Both the position numbers and the translations under genes were made by a program. The notes beneath the pieces were generated by a model, which searched no databases, was not told the origin of the DNA, and worked only from the letters and a program-made list of their open reading frames with translations. Below are positions 9,966-20,114 of a stretch of DNA of 64,000 nucleotides, piece after piece (the stretch's first letter is position 1; every line of letters starts with the position of its first letter). The DNA is from Nocardioides sp. (GTDB taxonomy: Bacteria; Actinomycetota; Actinomycetes; Propionibacteriales; Nocardioidaceae), in assembly GCA_002729525.1 (NCBI GenBank), contig PBYI01000053.1, positions 248,001 through 312,000 on the forward strand. Reading direction: 5' to 3'.

Positions 9966-11027
9966 ATGCGCATCGCCCTGGTCACCGAGACCTTCTACCC
10001 CGCCGTCGACGGCACGACGACCACGCTCAAGGCCGTCGCCGACCGGCTCGTCGACCTCGGCCACGAGGTGCGGATCGTCGCGCCCGGGCCCGGGCTGCCG
10101 ACGTACCGCGGGTGCCGGGTGGTCCGCACCCGTCCGCTGGAGGCGCTCGGCGGCCAGGTGCGCGCGGCGCTGGAGGACTTCGCGCCCGACCTGGTGCAGG
10201 TGACCTCGCCCGGCACCCTGGGCCGCAAGGCGCTCAAGCACGCCCGCCGCCTGGGCCTGCCGACCGTGGTGGTCGAGCAGTCGGCGGTCATGGACCTCTC
10301 CTCCGGCTACTGGCGGGCCAAGGTCGCCGATCGCGCCGACCGGGTCGTGGTCACCAGCAGCTGGATGGTCGACCGGCTCGCGGAGTTCGGGGTCGGGGCC
10401 GACCTCTGGCTGCCCGGCGTCGACACGGCCGCGTTCACGCCCGACCTGCGCGACGGGTGGCTGCACGACTCGTGGTCGCGCGCCGCGAGCAAGGACGGCC
10501 CGCAGGTGGTCGTGGGGTACGTCGGCAGCCTCCACAAGCGTCACGGCGTACGCCGCCTGGCTGCGCTCGGCGACCTGCCGGGCGTCCGGCTCGTGGTCGT
10601 CGGCGGTGGGTCGCAGCGCGACTGGCTCGAGGCACGGCTGCCGCACGCGAAGCTCACCGGTCCGCTGACCAGCGGTGACCTCACCATCGCGGTGCCGACC
10701 CTGGACGTGCTGGTGCACCCCGGCGAGCACGAGACCTGCTCGCACGCGCTGCGCGAGGCCGGCGCCGCCGGCGTCCCGGTCGTCGCGCCGCGCTCGGGCG
10801 GTGCGCTCGACGTCGTACGACACCAGGAGACCGGCCTGCTGCACGAGCCCGGGGACGAGCGCTCCCTGCGCGAGGCCGTGGCGGCCCTGGCAGCCGACCG
10901 GCACCGCGGGCTGATGGGCGAGCACGCCCGCGAGCTGGTCTCGCGCCGCAGCTGGACCGACGCCGTCGACGACCTCCTGTCGCTGCACCGGTCGGTCGTC
11001 GGTGCCCGGATCGGCGCGCGATCCTAG
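9966..11027 (+). CDS. GT4-family glycosyltransferase
   Basis: A 353-residue GT-B glycosyltransferase of the GT4 family, resembling actinobacterial mannosyltransferases. The N-terminal MRIALVTETFYPAVDGTT is the classic acceptor-domain start. VGYVGSLHKRHGVRRL and LVVVGGGS form the nucleotide-sugar domain. HPGEHETCSHALREAGAAGVPVVAP contains the E-x7-E-type donor site. The start is the ATG at 9966 that begins this motif; the open frame continues nine codons upstream without one. GDP-mannose is the likely donor by family resemblance only. Another GT4 gene of the same type lies at 18046-19230. Confidence 0.87.
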   Translation: MRIALVTETFYPAVDGTTTTLKAVADRLVDLGHEVRIVAPGPGLPTYRGCRVVRTRPLEALGGQVRAALEDFAPDLVQVTSPGTLGRKALKHARRLGLPTVVVEQSAVMDLSSGYWRAKVADRADRVVVTSSWMVDRLAEFGVGADLWLPGVDTAAFTPDLRDGWLHDSWSRAASKDGPQVVVGYVGSLHKRHGVRRLAALGDLPGVRLVVVGGGSQRDWLEARLPHAKLTGPLTSGDLTIAVPTLDVLVHPGEHETCSHALREAGAAGVPVVAPRSGGALDVVRHQETGLLHEPGDERSLREAVAALAADRHRGLMGEHARELVSRRSWTDAVDDLLSLHRSVVGARIGARS

Positions 11028-11038
11028 CGCCCGTCTGG

Positions 11039-11057
11039 TAAGGACAGCCTCACCTTG
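11039..11057. promoter_or_regulatory. Candidate DtxR/IdeR iron box upstream of sdhCAB
   Basis: The 19 bases here read TAAGGACAGCCTCACCTTG. Compared by eye with the DtxR/IdeR consensus TWAGGTTAGSCTWACCTWA, 15 of 19 positions match, including both AGG/CCT half-site cores. The site ends 61 bases before the chosen sdhC start, a sensible place for an operator. Iron-dependent control of an iron-rich respiratory complex is plausible. The call rests on a consensus recalled from memory. Confidence 0.5.
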
Positions 11058-11118
11058 GCGGCGTACGTCACACGACCTCGGTCACAAGCACCCGTCCGGC
11101 GGACGTAGAGTGCCCCGT

Positions 11119-11832
11119 GTGGCAGTGACACGACCGACGCTGGTCAAGGGTTCGCAGGGCACGCGCTCGACCATCGCTCTCAAGATCACCATGGCAGCGA
11201 GCGGGACGATCTTCATCGGATTCGTCCTGCTCCACATGTACGGAAATCTGAAGGCCTTCGGCGGCCAGGACTCGTTCAACGAGTACGCCGAGCACCTGCG
11301 CGAGCTGGGCGAGCCGATGCTCCCCCACGCCGGCGCCCTGTGGGTGATCCGCCTGGTCCTGATCGTCTCCCTCGTCGTCCACGTGTGGGCGGCGGCGACG
11401 TTGTGGAAGCGCGCCAAGAGCGCCCGCTCGACGCAGTACGTCGGGCGCAAGCGCCACACCGCGCTGTCGTCGAACACCATGCGGTGGGGCGGCATCACGA
11501 TCCTGGTGTTCCTGGTGTGGCACCTGCTGAACTTCACGATCGGCAAGATCAACCCGTCGACCGGCGACACCGGCGACGCGGCCGGCGACCCCTACAGCCT
11601 GATGGTCGACACCTTCGACCTGTGGTGGATGACGCTCATCTACCTCGTCGCGATGGTCGCGCTCGGCCTGCACCTGCACCACGGAACGTGGAGCGCGCTG
11701 CAGACGCTCGGCTTCACCGGCACCGCGAAGTCCCGGACCCGCGCCAAGGCCGCCGGCTGGGTCGTGGCGATCGTCGTCGCCGGCGGCTTCTCGCTGGTGC
11801 CCCTGGCCACGCTGGTCGGGATCATCGAGTAG
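11119..11832 (+). CDS. sdhC: Succinate dehydrogenase cytochrome b subunit
   Basis: The membrane anchor of complex II, 237 residues with about five transmembrane helices, of the b558-type family that carries two hemes and reduces menaquinone. Candidate heme histidines sit in [13 protein letters not shown] (helix 1), [11 protein letters not shown] and [15 protein letters not shown]. Helix-2 residues [13 protein letters not shown] also fit. GTG at 11119 is chosen because the family motif [14 protein letters not shown] begins soon after. The Shine-Dalgarno is weak, and GTG at 11125 is an alternative. It is the first gene of sdhCAB, behind the DtxR-like site. Confidence 0.92.
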   Translation: MAVTRPTLVKGSQGTRSTIALKITMAASGTIFIGFVLLHMYGNLKAFGGQDSFNEYAEHLRELGEPMLPHAGALWVIRLVLIVSLVVHVWAAATLWKRAKSARSTQYVGRKRHTALSSNTMRWGGITILVFLVWHLLNFTIGKINPSTGDTGDAAGDPYSLMVDTFDLWWMTLIYLVAMVALGLHLHHGTWSALQTLGFTGTAKSRTRAKAAGWVVAIVVAGGFSLVPLATLVGIIE

Positions 11833-11873
11833 CGCACCCGAGACCGCTTCACCACCGAGGGAGAAACCCGGAC

Positions 11874-13901
<2,028 letters not shown>

Positions 13902-13903
13902 CC

Positions 13904-14647
13904 ATGAACCTCACCCTGAAGATCTGGCGTCAGGCCGGCCCGCAGGCGCCGGGCGAGATGAAGACCTACCAGGTCGACGACGTCTCCGAGGACATGAGCT
14001 TCCTGGAGATGCTCGACGTCCTCAACGAGCAGCTCAACGCCGGTGGCGAGGAGCCGGTGGCGTTCGACTCCGACTGCCGCGAGGGCATCTGCGGCAACTG
14101 CTCGCTGATGATCAACGGCGAGGCGCACGGCCCGGAGGTCACCACGACCTGCCAGCTGCACATGCGCTCGTTCGCCGACGGCGACACCATCACCATCGAG
14201 CCGTGGCGTGCCGACGCGTTCCCGGTCATCCGCGACCTGGTCACCGACCGCAGCGCCTTCGACCGGATCATCCAGTCCGGCGGCTACATCTCGGCCAACA
14301 CCGGCTCGGCGCCGGAGGCCAACTCCGTGCCGGTGCCGCGCGACGACGCGACGAAGGCGTTCAACTTCGCGACCTGCATCGGCTGCGGTGCCTGCGTGGC
14401 GGCGTGCCCGAACGGCTCCGCGTCGCTGTTCATGGGCGCCAAGATCACCCAGCTCGGCCTGCTCCCCCAGGGTCAGCCCGAGCGCTGGTCGCGCGTGGTC
14501 GACATGGTCGGCCAGCACGACGCCGAGGGCTTCGGCGGCTGCACCAACATCGGCGAGTGCGCCACGGCCTGCCCGAAGGAGATCCCGCTCGACGTGATCT
14601 CGCAGCTCAACAAGGACCTGCGCACCGCCATCAAGCACGGCCACTGA
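13904..14647 (+). CDS. sdhB: Succinate dehydrogenase iron-sulfur subunit
   Basis: A 247-residue electron-transfer subunit linking the SdhA flavin to the SdhC quinone site. All three cluster motifs are present in order: [11 protein letters not shown] with a later Cys in TTTCQLH for [2Fe-2S], [15 protein letters not shown], and [17 protein letters not shown] for the [4Fe-4S] and [3Fe-4S] clusters. The ATG lies two bases after the sdhA stop. The gene ends the operon and a strong hairpin follows at 14677-14710. Confidence 0.96.
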   Translation: MNLTLKIWRQAGPQAPGEMKTYQVDDVSEDMSFLEMLDVLNEQLNAGGEEPVAFDSDCREGICGNCSLMINGEAHGPEVTTTCQLHMRSFADGDTITIEPWRADAFPVIRDLVTDRSAFDRIIQSGGYISANTGSAPEANSVPVPRDDATKAFNFATCIGCGACVAACPNGSASLFMGAKITQLGLLPQGQPERWSRVVDMVGQHDAEGFGGCTNIGECATACPKEIPLDVISQLNKDLRTAIKHGH

Positions 14648-14676
14648 GCACCCGCGGGGCCACCCCGCACCACGTC

Positions 14677-14710
14677 CGGACGGCGCGTCCCCTCGGGGAC
14701 GCGCCGTTCG
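14677..14710. terminator. Hairpin terminator between sdhB and the M1 peptidase gene
   Basis: The arm acggcgcgtcccc (14680-14692) is the exact reverse complement of ggggacgcgccgt (14695-14707); the innermost pairs open to a ctcg loop. Two or three outer pairs extend it. There is no real T-tract, as is common in high-GC actinobacteria. It lies between convergent genes and could stop transcripts from both sides. Confidence 0.65.
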
Positions 14711-14730
14711 TCGTCGGCGGCCTGCGGACC

Positions 14731-16176
14731 TCAGCGCAGGCCGTTGGCGCGGGTCGCGTCGGGCGCCCGTCGGCCGCTGAGCCACGTGCGGAAGAACCCG
14801 CGCAGGTCCTTCCCGCTGACCCGCTGCACGTGCCGACGGAACGCCGGGACGGTGCCGACGCCGTCGCGGCGAGCGGCCAGCCAGGTGCGCAGCGCCTTCC
14901 AGAACACCCGCTCCCCCAACCGGTCGCGCAGCGCCTGCACGGCCATCGCACCGCGCTCGTAGACCCGGTTGTCGAAGACCCGGCCCGGACCGGGGTCGGC
15001 TATGTCGAGGCGCCAGAAGGTGGCGTCGTTGCGGCGCTCGGCGTGCGCCCGACGCAGCCAGGTGGTCGCCGAGGTGCCGCCGCGCTGCTCGACGTCCCAG
15101 TGCTCCAGGAAGGTCGCGAAGCCCTCGTTGAGCCAGATGTCGCGCCAGCGCCCGACCGCGACGGAGTCGCCGAACCACTGGTGCCCCAGCTCGTGGACGA
15201 GCAGGGACCGGTCGATCGCCCACCCGGGGTAGACCGGCCGGGTCTGGTTCTCCAGCGCGAACCACAGCGGCAGCCCGGTCGCCAGGCCGCCGGTCGACTC
15301 GAACGGGTAGGGCCCCAGGCGGTCGGCGAGCCGGGCGGTGATCCGTGCCGACCCGCGCAGCTGGCGCAGCGCCGTCGCGCGGAGGTCGGGGTCGAGCGAC
15401 CGCGACACCGCGTTGTAGTAGGGCAGTCCGGCGATCCGGCCCCGCTCGACCTGGTAGCGGCCGAGGGCGAAGAACGCGAGGTACGTCGCCATCGGGTCGG
15501 CGGAGCGCCAGTGCGTGCGGGCCTTCGTGCCGACCTCGGTGCGCGAGACGAGGGTGCCGTTGGAGATCGCCTGCATCGCGACCGGCCCGGTGACGGTGAC
15601 GTCGAAGGTCGCCTTGTCGCGCGGGTGGTCGTTGGAGGGGAACCACCACGGCGCCATGTGCGGCTGGTTGACCGCGACGACCTCCCGCGGGCCGGACAGC
15701 CAGTTGGACTCCCCGGCGTACGACGCGTCGTCGGGGCGCCCGGAGTAGGTCACCCGCACCGCGACGACCTGGCCGCGATCGATCCGCGTGGCGGGGACGA
15801 CCCGGAGCTCGTGCGAGCCCGGGCGCGACCACCGGGCCGCGACGCCGTCGACCTCCACCTCGGTGACGGGCAGGAGCAGGTCGAGGTGGAAGGCGGTGAG
15901 GTCCTGGGTGGCGCGCAGCCGCAGCGTCGTGGTGCCGTCGAGCCGGCCGACCGCCGGGTCGTAGGAGATCCGGACGTCGTAGTGGCGCACGTCGATGCCG
16001 CCGTTGCCGTCCAGCGGCCAGTACGGGTCGCCGATGCCCTGGGCACCCACGGTGGAGGCACGGCCGGCGTCGCGGGCGGTGGCGCCCGGGACGAGCACGA
16101 CGGCGAGCAGGAGCGCGGTGAGGGCCGCCAGGACGGCGCTGGGGGCCGTGCGGGGAGCGGGGCGACGGTGCGGCAC
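14731..16176 (-). CDS. Secreted M1-family zinc aminopeptidase
   Basis: A 481-residue exported protein. Arg-rich N-terminus, hydrophobic core VLAALTALLLAVVLVPG and an Ala cleavage region form a signal peptide. The catalytic zinc motif HELGHQWF and the third ligand in NEGFATFLEHW (HExxH-x18-E) are intact. The exopeptidase region preceding them reads ALENQT where typical M1 enzymes have GAMEN, so the N-terminal-amine recognition is altered. It is short compared with full APN (about 850 residues) because it lacks the large C-terminal helical domain. It probably degrades peptides outside the cell. It stands alone, convergent with sdhB. Confidence 0.9.
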   Translation of the reverse strand: MPHRRPAPRTAPSAVLAALTALLLAVVLVPGATARDAGRASTVGAQGIGDPYWPLDGNGGIDVRHYDVRISYDPAVGRLDGTTTLRLRATQDLTAFHLDLLLPVTEVEVDGVAARWSRPGSHELRVVPATRIDRGQVVAVRVTYSGRPDDASYAGESNWLSGPREVVAVNQPHMAPWWFPSNDHPRDKATFDVTVTGPVAMQAISNGTLVSRTEVGTKARTHWRSADPMATYLAFFALGRYQVERGRIAGLPYYNAVSRSLDPDLRATALRQLRGSARITARLADRLGPYPFESTGGLATGLPLWFALENQTRPVYPGWAIDRSLLVHELGHQWFGDSVAVGRWRDIWLNEGFATFLEHWDVEQRGGTSATTWLRRAHAERRNDATFWRLDIADPGPGRVFDNRVYERGAMAVQALRDRLGERVFWKALRTWLAARRDGVGTVPAFRRHVQRVSGKDLRGFFRTWLSGRRAPDATRANGLR

Positions 16177-16234
16177 GGCGGAACGCTACTCCCCGGCGGG
16201 CCGGCGCGCGGGCGAACCGTGGTCTGATGGGCCG

Positions 16235-16846
16235 GTGGTCCCCGAGCAGGTCTGGTACGCCGCGTACGGCTCCAACACCGACCCCACCCGGCTGGGTCAC
16301 TACCTGGCCGGCGGCACGCCGGAGGGCGCGTCGCTGGGCACCCCGGGCGCGCGCGACGCGACCCCGCCGCGCGCGAGCCGGGCGGTCGACCTGCCGGGCT
16401 CGGTGTTCTTCGCGGGCGAGTCGCCGACCTGGGGCGGCGGGGTGGCGTTCTACGACGTGCACGGCGCCGGTACGTCGGTCGGCCGTGCGTGGCTGCTGAG
16501 CGCCGAGCAGTTCTCCGACGTCGCGGTGCAGGAGATGCACCGCCCGCCGGGTGAGGACCTCGACCTGGAGACGCTGCTGCGCGAGGGCACGCACGCCTAC
16601 GGGCCCGGCCACTACGAGACCCTGCACGTCGTCTCGGTGCTCGACGGGCTCCCAGTGCTGACCTTCACCGCACCGCCCGACTCCCCCGTCGGCCGCGCGC
16701 TCAACCCGCCGTCGGCGGCGTACCTGCGGGTCATGGGCGGTGGCCTGCTGGAGACCGTGGGCGACGCCGGGGCGGTGGCCGACTACCTGCTCGCCCGGCC
16801 CGGGATCGGTGGCTGGGAGCGCGACGACGTGCTGGCCCTGCTCTGA
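16235..16846 (+). CDS. Gamma-glutamylcyclotransferase-like protein
   Basis: A 203-residue soluble protein. The N-terminus VWYAAYGSNTDPTRLGHY carries the YGSN motif that forms the anion pocket of the GGCT/ChaC fold. Actinobacterial members are often misnamed histone deacetylase in databases. A possible catalytic acid is in PPGEDLDLE, about 110 residues in. The rest contains the family's barrel strands and ends at RDDVLALL. The GTG at 16235 immediately precedes the motif; no stronger start exists. The true substrate is unknown. It lies 102 bases upstream of the small ORF that precedes the RIO kinase. Confidence 0.7.
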   Translation: MVPEQVWYAAYGSNTDPTRLGHYLAGGTPEGASLGTPGARDATPPRASRAVDLPGSVFFAGESPTWGGGVAFYDVHGAGTSVGRAWLLSAEQFSDVAVQEMHRPPGEDLDLETLLREGTHAYGPGHYETLHVVSVLDGLPVLTFTAPPDSPVGRALNPPSAAYLRVMGGGLLETVGDAGAVADYLLARPGIGGWERDDVLALL

Positions 16847-16948
16847 CCGCGGTGAGAGCGAGGTAAATCGGTTGCGGCGCCTTCGCGCCGTGCGTCACCG
16901 TGGTTCCACGCCTGCCGGACCAGCCGGTGCCGTCGAGAGGAGCGTGAC

Positions 16949-17056
16949 ATGTCGATGACTGTCCTCGGCCTGCCCGCCGACCACCTCACTCTCGAAACGA
17001 GCACTCGCGTTGCACAGCATCTCCGGGGACACCCCGTTTCCCGATCAGTCTCCTGA
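16949..17056 (+). CDS. Possible 35-aa leader ORF overlapping the RIO kinase start
   Basis: An ATG at 16949 has a near-perfect Shine-Dalgarno (AGAGGAG, 16936-16942) six bases upstream, stronger than most real genes in this window. It reads MSMTVLGLPADHLTLETSTR and on to a TGA at 17054-17056. It overlaps the chosen TTG start of the RIO kinase (17010) by 47 bases in another frame. This could be a regulatory leader peptide, or ribosomes could reach the kinase by a frameshift. The alternative is that the ORF is accidental. No family recognised. A 6-bp hairpin (16875-16890) lies 58 bases upstream. Confidence 0.4.
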   Translation: MSMTVLGLPADHLTLETSTRVAQHLRGHPVSRSVS

Positions 17057-17942
17057 TCCTTTTCCCGATCTCCCCGCGGTCGAGCACGAGCACGAGCCCG
17101 ACCCGGACCCCGCCTTCACCACCGACTGGCGGACCTACGACGACCTCGACGACGGCCAGCGCTGGTCGACGTGGCTCGAGGTCGAGCCCCTCATGCGGGG
17201 CCCCGAGCCACGCCCCGACTGGGTCGTGACCTCGGCCGGCGCCGTCGACACCGAGCTCGGCATCCTCAAGACCGGCAAGGAGGCCGACGTCTTCCTGGTC
17301 GAGCGCGCCGACCCGCACCACCCGGACGGCGGCGTCGTGATGGCCGCCAAGCGCTACCGGGCGCCCGAGCACCGGTCGTTCCACCGCTCGGCCGCGTACA
17401 CCGAGGGCCGCTCGATGAAGCGCTCGCGCGACGAGCGTGCCCTCAAGCGCAAGTCGACCTTCGGCCGCCAGGTCGCCATGGGCGAGTGGGCGGTCTCGGA
17501 GTGGAACGCGCTCGTGCGCTGCTGGGAGGCCGGGCTGCCGGTCCCCTACCCCGTGCAGGTCGACGGCACCGAGCTGCTCATGGAGTGGATCACCGTCCCC
17601 GACGAGGAGACCGGCCAGCGCGTGACCGCACCCCGGCTGGCCCAGTCGCGGCCCGACGCCGACCTGCTCGCGTCGTACTACGACCAGCTGCGCGACGCGA
17701 TGGCCGCGATGGCGCAGGCCGGCGTCGTGCACGGCGACCTGTCGGCGTACAACCTGCTCGCCGCCGGCGAACGGCTCGTGGTGATCGACCTGCCGCAGAT
17801 CGTCGACCTGGTCGGCAACCTGCAGGGCATGGACTTCCTGATGCGCGACTGCACCAACGTGTGTGGGTGGTTCCGGCAGAAGGGTCTCGAGTCGGCCGAC
17901 CCGGACGCGCTGTTCGCCGAGCTGGTGGCGCACGCCTTCTGA
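17010..17942 (+). CDS. RIO1-family atypical serine/threonine kinase
   Basis: A 310-residue RIO kinase. GILKTGKEADVFLVER is the family's flexible nucleotide loop, AAKRYR supplies the ATP-binding lysine, HGDLSAYNLL is the catalytic loop (D and N) and IDLPQIVD the metal-binding loop. The N-terminal 70 residues are acidic and Pro-rich. In eukaryotes and archaea RIO kinases act in small-subunit ribosome maturation; the bacterial role is not established. The first permitted start after the last in-frame stop is TTG at 17010, without a good ribosome site. The strong site belongs to the overlapping small ORF, so the real initiation is uncertain. Confidence 0.87.
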   Translation: MHSISGDTPFPDQSPDPFPDLPAVEHEHEPDPDPAFTTDWRTYDDLDDGQRWSTWLEVEPLMRGPEPRPDWVVTSAGAVDTELGILKTGKEADVFLVERADPHHPDGGVVMAAKRYRAPEHRSFHRSAAYTEGRSMKRSRDERALKRKSTFGRQVAMGEWAVSEWNALVRCWEAGLPVPYPVQVDGTELLMEWITVPDEETGQRVTAPRLAQSRPDADLLASYYDQLRDAMAAMAQAGVVHGDLSAYNLLAAGERLVVIDLPQIVDLVGNLQGMDFLMRDCTNVCGWFRQKGLESADPDALFAELVAHAF

Positions 17943-17960
17943 GGCCGACGCGGCTCCCCG

Positions 17961-18050
17961 TGTAACACGCCGTTCAGCGAACTACCGCTCGCATCGACCG
18001 TCTACTGCACTGATCGATCAGTGCAGTAGACAGTCGGACGGCGTGTTACA
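17961..18050. repeat. Outer inverted repeat, 13-bp arms 64 bp apart
   Basis: The left arm TGTAACACGCCGT (17961-17973) is the exact reverse complement of the right arm ACGGCGTGTTACA (18038-18050). The right arm covers the TAA stop of the convergent glycosyltransferase gene. The 90-bp interval encloses a second, perfect palindrome whose centre is ten bases off the centre of this one. It may be a bidirectional terminator, a pair of operators or the remains of a small inverted-repeat element. There is no coding capacity inside. Confidence 0.8.
18000..18031. repeat. Perfect 32-bp palindrome with no spacer
   Basis: The half GTCTACTGCACTGATC (18000-18015) is followed directly by its exact reverse complement to 18031. 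Its composition is close to 50% G+C in a region of over 70%. The core TGATCGATCA looks like a TetR-family operator, yet the site lies between the 3' ends of two convergent genes, not in a promoter. As RNA it would form a 14-16 bp hairpin with almost no loop. Confidence 0.85.
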
Positions 18051-19230
18051 TGGCCTGGGCGACGGCCACCCGCTCGGCGATCACCGCCCGGTAGTGGCCC
18101 AGGAGCGCCTCGTTGACGGCGTACCAGGAGCGGGACTCGACGCTGCGGCGGGCGGCGAGCGCCATCCGGCGACGACCGACCTCGTCGCGCGCCAGCCCGT
18201 CGACGTACGACGCCAGCGCGGCCGCGTCGCCGGGGGCGTACAGGTGGCCGGCCGTGCCGTCGGCGACGACGTCGACCGGACCGCCCTGCCTCGGCGCGAC
18301 GACCGGTACGCCGGACGCGAGCGCCTCCTGGGCGGACTGACAGTAGGTCTCGTGCCGGCCCGTGTGCACGAACACGTCGAGCGAGGCGTAGAGCCGGCCG
18401 AGGTCCTCACCGTGCAGCACGCCGAGGAAGGCGGCGTCGGGGAGCGCCTCGCGCAGCCGGGCCTCCTCGGGGCCACCGCCGACGAGCACCACCTGGTAGC
18501 GGGAGTCGCGGTCGAGCACCGAGAGCAGCTCGAGCTCCTTCTCCGGCGCCAGGCGGCCGACGTACCCGACCAGCAGCCGGCCGTCGGGCGACACCGAGCG
18601 GCGGACGTCCTCGCTGCGGTGGCGCGGGTCGAACTGGACCAGGTCGACACCGCGCGGCCACAGCGCCGTGCCGGGCACCTCGAGCCCGTCGAGCTGGGCA
18701 AGGCTGGCCGACGACGGCGCGAGGGTGCGGTCGACGCGGGTGTGGATGCGTCGGGTCAGGCTCGCCATCGCCTTCGCCCCGCCCGGCAGCTCGTAGCGCT
18801 CGGCGAAGCCGACCAGGTCGGTCTGGTAGATCGCGACGGTCGGGATGCCGAGGTCGGCGGCGGCCCGGGCCGCCTGCAGCCCGAGCGTGGCCGGCGAGGC
18901 GATGTGCACCACGTCCGGGCGGAAGCGGCTCATCATCACCCGCAGCCGGCGGCGGGTCTCCAGGCCGATCTTGAAGTCCTTGTAGAACGGCAGCGCGGCG
19001 CCGCGGGCGTGCCGCACCCGGAACCCGGCGTAGGTGTCGGGACCGGTCGGCGCGACCAGCTCGGCGCGGTGGCCCTGGGCGGCGAGGTGCTCCATGACCC
19101 GGCGGACCGAGTTGGTGACCCCGTTGACCTGCGGGAGGAACGACTCGGACACCAGCTGGACCCGGAGCTCGTCCTCGGGACGGCGACGGGGCGGGACCAG
19201 CAGTGCGGGAGCGGCGTACGGCTCGGCCAT
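18046..19230 (-). CDS. GT4-family glycosyltransferase (probable mannosyltransferase)
   Basis: A 394-residue GT-B enzyme similar to the actinobacterial GDP-mannose-dependent alpha-mannosyltransferases that build membrane mannolipids. LRVQLVSESFLPQVNGVTNS opens the acceptor domain. VGYVGRLAPEKELELL and VLVGGGPEEARL start the donor domain. HTGRHETYCQSAQEALASGVPVVAP is the donor-site E-x7-E region. ATG at 19230 (MAEPYAAP) is preferred; an in-frame start eight codons upstream exists. The stop codon lies inside the right arm of the outer inverted repeat. Donor and acceptor are inferred from resemblance only. Confidence 0.87.
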   Translation of the reverse strand: MAEPYAAPALLVPPRRRPEDELRVQLVSESFLPQVNGVTNSVRRVMEHLAAQGHRAELVAPTGPDTYAGFRVRHARGAALPFYKDFKIGLETRRRLRVMMSRFRPDVVHIASPATLGLQAARAAADLGIPTVAIYQTDLVGFAERYELPGGAKAMASLTRRIHTRVDRTLAPSSASLAQLDGLEVPGTALWPRGVDLVQFDPRHRSEDVRRSVSPDGRLLVGYVGRLAPEKELELLSVLDRDSRYQVVLVGGGPEEARLREALPDAAFLGVLHGEDLGRLYASLDVFVHTGRHETYCQSAQEALASGVPVVAPRQGGPVDVVADGTAGHLYAPGDAAALASYVDGLARDEVGRRRMALAARRSVESRSWYAVNEALLGHYRAVIAERVAVAQAM

Positions 19231-19309
19231 GGCTGGGACGCTAGGGAGGACCACGCAACGTGCGGGGTAGCCCAGTTGGACGACACGTGAACAGCGCGGG
19301 GCGCGCTGG

Positions 19310-20110
19310 TCAGGCGCGCGCCGGCCCCAGCGGGAGCAGGTAGGACCGCTCCTCGCCGTACGCCGTGAAGCCGCAGCGCCGCAGGATCGGCCCCGACGAC
19401 TCGACGCGTCCCTTGACCAGCGCGAGCGGGCTCCCCTGCTCAGCGCCGTAGGCCAGCCGGGCGCCCAGCAGGGCCCGGTAGACGCCCCGGCCGCGGGCGT
19501 GGGGCAGCACTGCGCCGCTCCACAGCCGCGACGTGCCGTCGTCGGCGACGGTCAGGCCCGCGGCACCCACCGGCTCGCCGTCCAGCAGCGCGACCAGGGC
19601 CCCACCGAGGCCGGCGCGCCGGTCGATCGACGTCTGCAGCGCCTCGACCTCCAGCCGGGCCGGGGGCGGCACCTCCCCGCCGAAGACGGCCACGAACACC
19701 TCGTGCGCCGCCCGCAGCGTCTCGACGTCGTCGATCCAGACCAGCTCGACCGCCGCGTCGACCCGCCCGGTGTCCGGTACGCCGGCCGCGAGGTCGAGGG
19801 CGAGCACGTCCAGGGTCTCCTCCGGTCGCCCGCCGAGGGCCAGCAGCCGCTCGTCCAGGTCCGGCTCGGCGCCCAGGCGCACCCAGAACAGCAGCTCGGG
19901 CAGCCGGGTGCGCCGCGCCTGGGCGAGCACCGACGCGAGCGCGTCGGCGGTCGACCCGGTCGGGTGGAAGCGCACCACCGACAGCTCGTGCTCGGCGTAC
20001 TCGGGGAACTTCACCAGCAGCCAGTCGTCGGTCTGCAGGGGCGCGGCGTCGTCGGGGAACCACGTCCAGGCCGCGCAGGCCTCCCGGACGCGAGCCGCGT
20101 CGAGGGGCAC
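19310..20110 (-). CDS. GNAT-family N-acetyltransferase
   Basis: A 266-residue protein with two GNAT-like halves. The C-terminal half is convincing: ALVALLDGEPVGAAGLTVADD, then AVLPHARGRGVYRALLGARL, which fits the acetyl-CoA motif V-x-P-x-x-RGxG, then the terminal strand CGFTAYGEERSYLLPLG. The N-terminal half (TDDWLLVKFPEYAEHELSVVRF) seems to be a degenerate copy. The substrate is unknown. The ATG is four bases after the rlmN stop, so it is probably cotranscribed with rlmN. Confidence 0.75.
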   Translation of the reverse strand: MPLDAARVREACAAWTWFPDDAAPLQTDDWLLVKFPEYAEHELSVVRFHPTGSTADALASVLAQARRTRLPELLFWVRLGAEPDLDERLLALGGRPEETLDVLALDLAAGVPDTGRVDAAVELVWIDDVETLRAAHEVFVAVFGGEVPPPARLEVEALQTSIDRRAGLGGALVALLDGEPVGAAGLTVADDGTSRLWSGAVLPHARGRGVYRALLGARLAYGAEQGSPLALVKGRVESSGPILRRCGFTAYGEERSYLLPLGPARA

Positions 20111-20114
20111 GGGC

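Noticed and set aside
17961..18050. Complete insertion sequence
   Set aside because: The interval is 90 bases with no transposase and no target-site duplication that I can see.
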